Under the pieces are notes generated by a model. The model saw only the letters and a program-made list of their open reading frames with translations. It had not been told where the DNA came from and made no database searches. Made by a program: the position numbers and the translations under genes. Below, piece after piece: positions 26,342 through 33,905 of a DNA stretch of 64,000 nt. Every line of letters begins with the position of its first letter. Positions within the stretch are counted from its first letter, which is position 1. Source of the DNA: Nocardioides psychrotolerans (GTDB lineage Bacteria > Actinomycetota > Actinomycetes > Propionibacteriales > Nocardioidaceae); contig NZ_FOQG01000004.1 in the NCBI RefSeq assembly GCF_900113685.1, positions 1-64,000 of the forward strand. The letters are read 5' to 3'.

Positions 26342-29134
26342 TCAGCGGTTCCCAGAGCCGGACAGCAGGCCGAGCTGGTGTGCCTTGCTGATGGCCGCGC
26401 GCCGGCTGTTCACGCCGAGCTTGGTGTAGATGTGCTTGGTGTGGGTCCGGACCGTGTTGAGGGACACGAACAGCGTGCGCGCGATGGCAGGACCGTCAAG
26501 ATCTGAGCCGAGGAGCCGCAGCACATCCAGCTCGCGTTCGCTCAACGGGTCCACCAGCCCCAACCCCCGCCTCGACCCCGGTGCCGGTCCCGGGCCGACC
26601 TCGTCGGCTGCCTCGGTGGCGGCGCTGCCGGTCGCGGTCACCGCCGTGAGCAGTTCCCAGAGGTAGCCCGACGGTGGCTGGCTCGGCGCGAGCTCAGCCA
26701 GCAGGTCGGTCAAGGCGGGGGCCGCGTCGACAAAGATCCGGACCCAGCCCTCCGTTTGTGCGAGCTCGACAGCGTGCCCCAGCGCCTCGAGCGCCTCGTC
26801 CCTTGCGCCACCCGCGAGGGCGACGGCCCGGAGCACCTCCAGCTCGATCACCGAGCCGATGCGCTCACCGTTCTGGGCTGCCGCCAGCAGACGATCCAGC
26901 AGTCGAGCGGCGTCATGCAGCGACTGCGAGGTCCCCGTGGCCGCGTGCTCCGCGAGCAGGATCCTGGCGAGGGTGATGTGCTCGTACTCGCGCATGTAGG
27001 AGAGCTCGTCGTCTGGTGTGACCTGGTGGTGGCGGGCCCAGGCGCGTGCCTCGGCGATGTCGCCGTGAGCGGCCAGCACGCGTGCGCGGGTCGCGTGGAC
27101 TGGTTGGACGTTCGGCGAGAAGTCGCCCACGTACAACCGCTCGGCTTCATCGAGAAGCTCCAGTGCAGTGGACAGGTCGCCCTCGGCGGCCCGTAGCCGT
27201 GCCATCCCGACCCGCCAACGGTACGGGTTCTGCGCCAGTGAAGCGGCCTCCCCGAGCTCATCGGAGCGGCGCAGGTAGTCGGCCGCTGCCGCCAGGTCGT
27301 TGCGGCACCAGGCCATGCGGCTCAGCCCGACGAGCATGTCGGCGGTGCCTCGCGTGACCTCCGACCCGGTCGGGGTGCTCGCCGCCGCCAGCTCCAGGGC
27401 ACGGGCGACGGTGCGGTCGGCCTCGCGCAGACGGCCCAGTCGGAGCTCCATGTCGGCCATTGCGATCGAGCAGCCCAGCACATCCGCGATGTGCCCAGCG
27501 CGAGTCAGCGCGGTGATGGCGGTGTTGTAGCTGGCGTGAGCCGAGACAATATTTCCGGTGGTCCAGGACGCCAGACCGGACAGCGCTGCCGAGCCACCGA
27601 TGACCAGGTCGTCGCCGCCGGCCACGGCTGCCTCGACGGCATGCTGTGCGCGCGTGATGGCACCGGCAGGGTCGCCGCCGAGGAGCGCGAGTGCGGCCCG
27701 GTACATGTTGACGGTCGCGGGTACGCGTGAGAGCTCGTCGCGGTCCGCGACCACCAGGTCCGCCGCCGACCTCGCCAACAGCTGCTCGACGTGATCGAGG
27801 CGCAGGTCCACGCCGTCGACCTCATTGCTGGCCATCAGGCCGCCGATGAGCGCGATCCCAAGCACGGGGCGGTCGCGGACAACATCGTCGGGCAGCTCGT
27901 GGGCCCATCGACGGAGGAGGTCCTCGCGGCGCTCACGACCCAGCGCCCGGAAGTTCAGCTCGACGAGGTCAGCTGCCCGCTCCGTGTCCCCGGCGGCCAG
28001 CGCATGCCGGACCGCGGCTTCGGTCTGCCCTGCCTCGGCATACCAGCCGGCGGCTCGCCGATGGAGGCCTGAGACATCATCCGGTCGTTCGTCGAGCAGG
28101 TGGGCGTGCAGGACGTCTCCGAAGAGGTGGTGGTAGCGGTACCAGCTCCGGTGGTCGTCGAGCGGAACCAGGAACAGGTTCGCTCTGTCCAGAGCCTCGA
28201 GCATCGCTCTGCCACTCTGGCCGCCAGCGCGCTCGGGCAGGGGGCTGACCGCGTCGCATAGCGACCCGGTGAGCCGATCGAGGATCGAGGTGTCGAGCAG
28301 GAAGCGGCGTACGCCGTCGGGCTGCCGACTGAGGACCTCCTCGACGAGGTAGTCGACGACGAATCGGTCGTCGCCAGCGAACCCGGCGATGAAGCTGGTG
28401 CGGTCTTCGCGGTCGCGGTCGCGTAGCGATAGCGCCGCCAGCTGGAGGGCGGCGACCCACCCCTCCGTATGGGCCTCGAGTGCTGCGAGGTCGGCGGTCG
28501 TGAGGTCGAGGCCGTTGAGGTCGTTGAGGTAGCTGGACACCTCCTCGCGGGTGAAGCGAAGGTCGCTCGCGCGGATCTCGACGAGTTCGCCACGAGCCCT
28601 CAGTCGCGAGAGTGGCAGCGCAGGATCGGCCCGGGTGCCGAGGACGAGCCGGAGCTGTGGCGGCAGGTGGTCGATGAGGAACGCCATCCCGGTCGCGACC
28701 TCGACACCATCAGCGAGGTGGTAGTCGTCGAGGACGACCGTGACCTCACCCGGATGCACGCTCAGCTCGTTCACCACGCCGGCGAGCACGGTCTCCACCG
28801 TCGCCTGTCCGGACTGGAGGAGGGTGAGCGCTCCAGCGCCGGAACCCGGAACGGCCCGGTCGAGGGCCATGAGGACGTAGGTCCAGAACGACGTCGCCTC
28901 GCGGTCACGCTCATCCAGGGACACCCAGGCGACGAGACGGTCGTCATGGGCGGCCGGGGCAGTGGCGAACCATGAGGCCAGCAAAGTCGTCTTGCCGAAC
29001 CCCGCGGGCGCCGATACCAGCGTGACGGGGCCTTGCGAGCCGCGGAGCAACAGCTCGGCCAGCCGAGGGCGCGGCACGACGTCGCGACGCGGTCTGGGCA
29101 GGAGAAGCTTGGTCTCCACCACAGGGTCGACCAT
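26342..29134 (-). CDS. MalT/LAL-type LuxR-family transcriptional regulator
   Basis: This 930-residue regulator has a STAND-type ATPase domain with Walker A SAPAGFGKTTLLASW near residue 41 and Walker B-like VTVVLDDYHLAD near 135. A long helical (TPR-like) middle spans about 330-820. The C-terminal LuxR helix-turn-helix (about 862-925) reads LSERELDVLRLLGSDLDGPA and TLFVSLNTVRTHTKHIYTKL. Such proteins bind ATP and a small inducer, oligomerise and activate neighbouring promoters. Its start overlaps the stop of the XRE-cupin gene by one base (29134), which makes a two-regulator operon. The membrane operon downstream is the probable target. Confidence 0.92.
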   Translation of the reverse strand: MVDPVVETKLLLPRPRRDVVPRPRLAELLLRGSQGPVTLVSAPAGFGKTTLLASWFATAPAAHDDRLVAWVSLDERDREATSFWTYVLMALDRAVPGSGAGALTLLQSGQATVETVLAGVVNELSVHPGEVTVVLDDYHLADGVEVATGMAFLIDHLPPQLRLVLGTRADPALPLSRLRARGELVEIRASDLRFTREEVSSYLNDLNGLDLTTADLAALEAHTEGWVAALQLAALSLRDRDREDRTSFIAGFAGDDRFVVDYLVEEVLSRQPDGVRRFLLDTSILDRLTGSLCDAVSPLPERAGGQSGRAMLEALDRANLFLVPLDDHRSWYRYHHLFGDVLHAHLLDERPDDVSGLHRRAAGWYAEAGQTEAAVRHALAAGDTERAADLVELNFRALGRERREDLLRRWAHELPDDVVRDRPVLGIALIGGLMASNEVDGVDLRLDHVEQLLARSAADLVVADRDELSRVPATVNMYRAALALLGGDPAGAITRAQHAVEAAVAGGDDLVIGGSAALSGLASWTTGNIVSAHASYNTAITALTRAGHIADVLGCSIAMADMELRLGRLREADRTVARALELAAASTPTGSEVTRGTADMLVGLSRMAWCRNDLAAAADYLRRSDELGEAASLAQNPYRWRVGMARLRAAEGDLSTALELLDEAERLYVGDFSPNVQPVHATRARVLAAHGDIAEARAWARHHQVTPDDELSYMREYEHITLARILLAEHAATGTSQSLHDAARLLDRLLAAAQNGERIGSVIELEVLRAVALAGGARDEALEALGHAVELAQTEGWVRIFVDAAPALTDLLAELAPSQPPSGYLWELLTAVTATGSAATEAADEVGPGPAPGSRRGLGLVDPLSERELDVLRLLGSDLDGPAIARTLFVSLNTVRTHTKHIYTKLGVNSRRAAISKAHQLGLLSGSGNR

Positions 29135-29781
29135 CAGTGCACCGACTCGGAAGTCCCAGGCTGTTCGTTGGTGTGCATCCGCTCCCCGGGGCGGCCGAAG
29201 ATGCTGAGCACCTCGGCGGGACCTTCACCGGTGCTGCCGAACCAGTGCGGAACCATGGTGTCGAACTCGGCTGCTTCACCGATGCCCAGGACAACGTCCT
29301 GGTCCCCGATCACGAGCCGCATCCGACCCGACAGCACGTAAAGCCACTCGAACCCGTCGTGTGCGCGCGGATTCGGTTCCGACTGGGACGTCGGGATCAC
29401 GATCTTCCACGCCTGGATGCCACCGGGCCGAGTCAAGGGCAACACGGTGCGCCCGTTGACCCGCCGCGGCTTCAAGCGGATACGTGGGTCGCCGACCTCC
29501 GGCGCACCGACGAGGTCGTCGATGGGCACCCGGTACGTCTGCGCGAGCGGCAGGAGCAGCTCCAGGCCCGGTCGCCGCTGCCCGTTCTCCAGCCGCGACA
29601 ACGTGCTCTTGGAGATGCCCGTCAGGCGCGCGACCTCGGTGAGGGTGACGCCGCGCTGCTCGCGCACCCGCCGCAGTCGCGGACCGACCAGGTCGAGGGC
29701 CGCCGCAATCGGGTTGCCTGGGTCCGCGGCGGCAGGAACGTCGGCGCTCGGGGTGCTCGGGGTGCTGGGAAGCGCGGCCAT
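29134..29781 (-). CDS. XRE-family regulator with cupin domain
   Basis: This 215-residue protein has an N-terminal helix-turn-helix (RRVREQRGVTLTEVARLTGI, SKSTLSRLENGQRRPGLELL) and a C-terminal cupin fold (FEWLYVLSGRMRLVIGDQDV, VLGIGEAAEFDTMVPHWFGS) for ligand or metal sensing. ATG 29781 (MAALPSTPSTPSADV) is preferred over the frame start at 29820. It is divergent from a thioredoxin-reductase-like gene, with a small palindrome in the 77-bp gap, and coupled to the MalT-like gene. It probably regulates the divergent oxidoreductase and itself (inference). Confidence 0.9.
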   Translation of the reverse strand: MAALPSTPSTPSADVPAAADPGNPIAAALDLVGPRLRRVREQRGVTLTEVARLTGISKSTLSRLENGQRRPGLELLLPLAQTYRVPIDDLVGAPEVGDPRIRLKPRRVNGRTVLPLTRPGGIQAWKIVIPTSQSEPNPRAHDGFEWLYVLSGRMRLVIGDQDVVLGIGEAAEFDTMVPHWFGSTGEGPAEVLSIFGRPGERMHTNEQPGTSESVH

Positions 29782-29816
29782 GTCTCTATTGCACCGTGCG
29801 GTTCCCAGGTTCAGCA

Positions 29817-29827
29817 ACAACCGTTGT
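29817..29827. promoter_or_regulatory. Palindrome in the XRE-cupin / flavoprotein divergent gap
   Basis: ACAAC-C-GTTGT lies between ATG 29781 (minus) and ATG 29859 (plus), a fitting place for the operator of the XRE-cupin regulator. Confidence 0.4.
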
Positions 29828-29858
29828 CGCGAACGTCTTGCGGGGTCACTCTCTTCGT

Positions 29859-30839
29859 ATGAACGAATACGACGTGGTGGTGGTCGGCGGAGGCGCCGCC
29901 GGCCTCTCAGCTGCCCTGGTCCTCACCCGCGCCCGCCGCCACGTCGCCGTGGTCGACTCCGGTCAGCCGCGCAACGCCCCTGCGGCACACATGCAGGGGT
30001 TCCTCGGTTCCGACGGCCTCCCGCCCACCGAGCTGCTGGCTGCTGGACGCTCGGAGGTCGCCGGATACGGAGGTCATCTTCTGTCCGGGACCGTCGCCAG
30101 CATCACCCGATGCACTCAGACCGGCGCACATGCCCGGCAAGGATTCGACGTCGCCCTCGAGGACGGCTCCACGTTGCGCACTCGTCGCGTCCTGGTGACG
30201 ACCGGGCTGCGCGACGAGGTCCCGGACCTCCCCGGCGTCCGTGAGCGGTGGGGCCGCGACCTGCTCCACTGCCCGTACTGCCACGGCTACGAGGTCCGCG
30301 ATCAGCCTCTCGGCGTCCTCGGCGGTGCCCCCGACGAGATCCATGTGGCCATCGCGCACGCGCACCTGATCCGTCAGTGGTCCGACGACGTCGTGTTCTT
30401 CACCAACGGCGCCGCCTTGACCGCCAGCCAGCGCGAGCAGCTCGTCGCCCGCGCCATCGGGGTCGTCGACGAACGCGTCACCCGGTTGGTGGTCGAGAAC
30501 GACGAGCTGAGCGGGGTCGAGCTCGACTCCGGCCGCGTCGTACGGCGAGCCGCCGTGTTCGTGCGACCCCACTTCGTCCCCAACGACGACCTGCTGGCGC
30601 GCCTGGGGTGCGCCAACCACGACACCGGCTGGGTAGCCGTCGACGCCGTCGGACGTACGAGTGTGCCCGGCGTCTGGGCTGCCGGGAATGCCGTCAACCC
30701 GCGCGCCCAGGTCATCACTGCCGCCGGTGAAGGCTCCGGAGCAGCGATCGCGATCAACAACGACCTGGTCGAGGAGGACCTGCCGATCGCGGTGGTGAAC
30801 TTCCGCCTCGGCCTCCCGCTCTCACCCTCAGCGACCTAG
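29859..30839 (+). CDS. Thioredoxin-reductase-like FAD/NAD(P) oxidoreductase
   Basis: This 326-residue flavoprotein has the FAD-binding motif VVVGGGAAGLSAALVLTRAR at residue 6, a second nucleotide-binding region around 160-190 and a C-terminal FAD contact (VPGVWAAGNAVNPRAQVITA). A C-P-Y-C motif (LLHCPYCHGYEV) sits near residue 147, where thioredoxin reductases keep their redox-active disulphide. The actual electron acceptor cannot be told. ATG 29859 was chosen because it puts the FAD motif at the usual distance. A small membrane-protein gene follows at 30950. Confidence 0.9.
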   Translation: MNEYDVVVVGGGAAGLSAALVLTRARRHVAVVDSGQPRNAPAAHMQGFLGSDGLPPTELLAAGRSEVAGYGGHLLSGTVASITRCTQTGAHARQGFDVALEDGSTLRTRRVLVTTGLRDEVPDLPGVRERWGRDLLHCPYCHGYEVRDQPLGVLGGAPDEIHVAIAHAHLIRQWSDDVVFFTNGAALTASQREQLVARAIGVVDERVTRLVVENDELSGVELDSGRVVRRAAVFVRPHFVPNDDLLARLGCANHDTGWVAVDAVGRTSVPGVWAAGNAVNPRAQVITAAGEGSGAAIAINNDLVEEDLPIAVVNFRLGLPLSPSAT

Positions 30840-30949
30840 CAGCCGCCACCCACTCACCACCGCACCTGCGGCGGCACACCGGGCCGCCCCACTACCGCCC
30901 GAGCGGCCTTCCGGTCGCGCCCACATCACACCAAACGAGGAGCATCGCC

Positions 30950-31210
30950 ATGTCCACCCCACAGACTCACCACCGCGCCAGTCCGGTCCCGCCGCCCACC
31001 AAGCACCAGCTCGCGCTGATGATCTGGGTCGCCGTCTTCCCGACCCTGACGGTGCTCAACCTGCTGCTCGGCGACTCTCTTGCCGACCTGCCGAGCGTGC
31101 TCCGCACGTTCGTCCTGGCCACCGTCGCGGTTCCGATCGTGATCTACGGCCTGATGCCGCGCCTGCACAAGTTTCGGGCTCACATCCTCATGCGCCGCGC
31201 CACCGCCTGA
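30950..31210 (+). CDS. Small two-helix membrane protein
   Basis: This 86-residue protein has two membrane helices (LALMIWVAVFPTLTVLNLLL and VLATVAVPIVIYGLMP) and a basic C-terminus. It resembles the membrane tail found on some antibiotic-biosynthesis-monooxygenase-like proteins and on free-standing small proteins of actinomycetes. A ribosome-binding GAGGAG lies 8 nt before ATG 30950. It is probably cotranscribed with the flavoprotein gene. Confidence 0.8.
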   Translation: MSTPQTHHRASPVPPPTKHQLALMIWVAVFPTLTVLNLLLGDSLADLPSVLRTFVLATVAVPIVIYGLMPRLHKFRAHILMRRATA

Positions 31211-31261
31211 TCCGTTCCGCCTGTCCACCGCGAGACGCGGCCGGGGCGGGTGCCCTCAGGG

Positions 31262-32275
31262 TCAGCCGCCAACGAGGATCACCACCCGTCCCACCGGTTG
31301 CCCCGAGGCCAGATACCGCAGCGCCTCGGGCGCCTCGGCCAGAGGGAAGGTTCGATCGATCGCCACTCGGAGCTGGCCGGTCTCCAGGAACTGGGTCAGT
31401 GTGGTCATCAGTCGACGCTTGTCCGGTGACGCGAACGAGCCACCCCGCAGCTCGGGGGTCACTGCCGATCGCGTCACCAACCCCAACATTCGCGGGATGC
31501 TGCCGAGCCAGTGGTGCCCGGTGGCGCCGAATGCGTCGTGCCCGATCAGGACGTAGCGACCGTGCGGGTCCAGTGACCGTCGTATCTCCTGGAAGGAGTG
31601 GTTGCCGGGCACGTCGACGATGAGGTCCCACTGCTCGCCGCCGCGGGTGAAGTCCTCGCACGTGTAGTCGATGATCCGGTCCGCTCCCAGCGAGCGGACG
31701 AGTGCAAGCTTGCGCCGGTGGTCGACCCCGGTGACCTCCGCGCCGTAGGCCTTGGCGAGTTGCACTGCGAACGCACCTACGCCGCCGGCGGCACCGTTGA
31801 TCAGCACCCGAGAACCGGTCGGTACTCGGGCCTGCGGGAGGTTGTTGAGCGCGATCAGGCCGGCGGTGGGCACCGCCGCTGCTTCCTCGAAGCTGACCGT
31901 AGGTGGCTTGAGTGCGGCTCCCTCCTCGGGCACCGTGGCGTACTCGGCGAACGCGCCGCCGTTGCGCCACTGGACGCCCCGGATGGTCTCACCGAAAACT
32001 TCGTCCCCGGGTCGGAACCGGGTCACCGCACGGCCCACCGACTCCACCACCCCGGCGACGTCGGTGCCGGGCACTCGGTCCTTGGGTCGCCGTACCCCGG
32101 AGCCCATCAGGCGGAGCACCGCTGGCTGGCCGGTCACGACGTGCCACACGTCGGGATGCACTGACGCTGCCCGGACCCGAACCAACACCTCGTCCTCAGC
32201 GGGCTCCGGGCGTGGGACCTCACCGAGTCGGAGGTCGTCGACGTTGCCATAGCGGTCCTGAACGATCGCTCTCAT
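31262..32275 (-). CDS. Zinc-free MDR-family NADPH:quinone-oxidoreductase-like protein
   Basis: This 337-residue medium-chain dehydrogenase has the catalytic-domain segments LVRVRAASVHPDVWHVVTGQ and PGTDVAGVVESVGRAVTRFR, and a Rossmann motif INGAAGGVGAFAVQLAKAYG near residue 150. The zinc-binding Cys cluster of alcohol dehydrogenases is missing, as in quinone reductases and reticulon-4-interacting-like proteins. The start at ATG 32275 (MRAIVQDRYGNVDDL) is the family start; the open frame beyond it has no similarity. It is transcribed divergently from a hydrolase gene. Confidence 0.9.
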   Translation of the reverse strand: MRAIVQDRYGNVDDLRLGEVPRPEPAEDEVLVRVRAASVHPDVWHVVTGQPAVLRLMGSGVRRPKDRVPGTDVAGVVESVGRAVTRFRPGDEVFGETIRGVQWRNGGAFAEYATVPEEGAALKPPTVSFEEAAAVPTAGLIALNNLPQARVPTGSRVLINGAAGGVGAFAVQLAKAYGAEVTGVDHRRKLALVRSLGADRIIDYTCEDFTRGGEQWDLIVDVPGNHSFQEIRRSLDPHGRYVLIGHDAFGATGHHWLGSIPRMLGLVTRSAVTPELRGGSFASPDKRRLMTTLTQFLETGQLRVAIDRTFPLAEAPEALRYLASGQPVGRVVILVGG

Positions 32276-32413
32276 CCCCGGACCGTACTGCGATCGAACC
32301 TGCGCAGGTCTACGATCCCGGCCATTTGACCGGCGCGCTGCAGCCCGGTGATTCCTAGCGTGAGTGTCCCGACGGGTCTCAGTCACCGCCCTCACTCACC
32401 GAAGGACAATGTC

Positions 32414-33823
32414 ATGAAGAACTCGACCTCAGACGGATCCATCACGAAGCTTGCTCCGGCCCCCTACGAGCGGGCCGAGGACCGGCAGTCGCTGCTCAGT
32501 CGAAGGCCGAGCGGACACCTTGGTCGGGTTGCCGCCGGCTCGATGGCAACCGGGCTCGTCACGGCCCTGCTCCTCGTCGCCGCCCCGTTCGTCCGGGCTG
32601 AGGTCGACACCGTGACGGGTGCCGTCATGTGCGGATTCGCCCTGGGCTGGGCGATGCTGGCCGTGCTCTCGACGCGGCTCACCGATCAGCCCCAGCGATG
32701 GGCCTTGGCTCCCGCAGCTTTCATGGCGTTCGGTGGTCTTCTGCTGGTGGGGTTCGCCTCCTCGTTGCCCCAGGTGTTCGATGGGGCTTGGCCCCCCGCC
32801 TTGCTTGCGTTGGTGATCTGGATGATCATCCGCTCCCGGCGGCAGCTTCGTAGCCGAAGCGCACGCTGCCTCATCTACCCCGTCTTCGCGGTGTTGGCAC
32901 TTTCTTCCGTTGGCGGCGGCTACGAGACCGTGAGTGGAGCGGCGGATGCACAGGACTACCCGATGCCGGGTGAGCTGGTCGACGTCGGCGGACACAGCCT
33001 GCACCTGAACTGCACCGGCTCAGGTAGCCCCACAGTCGTGCTCGAAGCGGGTGGTGGCGAGATGTCGTCGTCCTTCGGGTGGATAGCACCGGACGTGTCC
33101 CGCGCCACCCGGGTCTGCGTCTACGACCGCGCAGGTCACGGCTGGAGCGAGCCCGCCGACACGCCCCAGGACGGCGCGCAGGTGGCGACCGACCTCCACA
33201 TCCTGCTGGATCGCGCACAGGTTCCGAGGCCCTACGTGATCGCGGGCCATTCCTTCGGCGGCCTCTACGTGCTCGCCTTCGCCGACCGCTATCCCGACGA
33301 CGTCGCCGGCATGGTGCTGGTGGACTCCACCCTACCGAAATCTGCTGCGGACCCGACGGCCACACCCGACGACGAGGCCTCCTACGACGGCGTGGCCCGT
33401 GTGTCTGCGCTGGTCGCAACCACCGCCCGACTCGGACTGGGGCGGCTCATCGGCCTCGCCGACTTCGGCAGCCTCCCGCCCCGGTCACGCGACGAGCTGC
33501 GCGCCACCACGGCCACCGATGACCACGTCCGCGCCACGGTCGAGGAGTACCTCACCGCGACGGCCTCGATGGGCCAAGCCGCCGCCCTCGATGACTTCGG
33601 CGACAAGCCGTTGGTCGTCCTGACCGCCGGAAGCGGCAGTGATGCGTACTGGATCGCGGCGCACGATGACCTGGCCGGGTTGTCGTCCAACAGCGATCAC
33701 CGCACCATCGACGGCGCCACCCACTCGATGCTGATCCATGACGAGGACGACGCCCGTGCCACCACCCGAGCAATCCTCGACGTCGTCTCATCGGTCCGGG
33801 ACGCAGTGCCACTGACGCAGTGA
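32414..33823 (+). CDS. Membrane-anchored alpha/beta hydrolase
   Basis: The 469-residue protein has four predicted membrane helices in residues 40-195 (including TGLVTALLLVAAPFVRA). An alpha/beta hydrolase domain from about 205 to the end is probably outside the membrane. It has an oxyanion segment VVLEAGGGEMSSSFGW, nucleophile elbow VIAGHSFGGLYVLAF (Ser near residue 279) and a final His in DGATHSMLIHDEDD. Start ATG 32414 follows GAAGGACAATGTC with a GAAGGA ribosome site. The substrate is unknown; esterase or lipase activity is likely. Confidence 0.88.
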   Translation: MKNSTSDGSITKLAPAPYERAEDRQSLLSRRPSGHLGRVAAGSMATGLVTALLLVAAPFVRAEVDTVTGAVMCGFALGWAMLAVLSTRLTDQPQRWALAPAAFMAFGGLLLVGFASSLPQVFDGAWPPALLALVIWMIIRSRRQLRSRSARCLIYPVFAVLALSSVGGGYETVSGAADAQDYPMPGELVDVGGHSLHLNCTGSGSPTVVLEAGGGEMSSSFGWIAPDVSRATRVCVYDRAGHGWSEPADTPQDGAQVATDLHILLDRAQVPRPYVIAGHSFGGLYVLAFADRYPDDVAGMVLVDSTLPKSAADPTATPDDEASYDGVARVSALVATTARLGLGRLIGLADFGSLPPRSRDELRATTATDDHVRATVEEYLTATASMGQAAALDDFGDKPLVVLTAGSGSDAYWIAAHDDLAGLSSNSDHRTIDGATHSMLIHDEDDARATTRAILDVVSSVRDAVPLTQ

Positions 33824-33905
33824 TCCGTGGCGGGCCGCATGGAGAATCTCCACCCAGTTCTGCCGGATCGCCGTCACACGCTCCCGCGCGTCGTACCGTG
33901 AGGTC

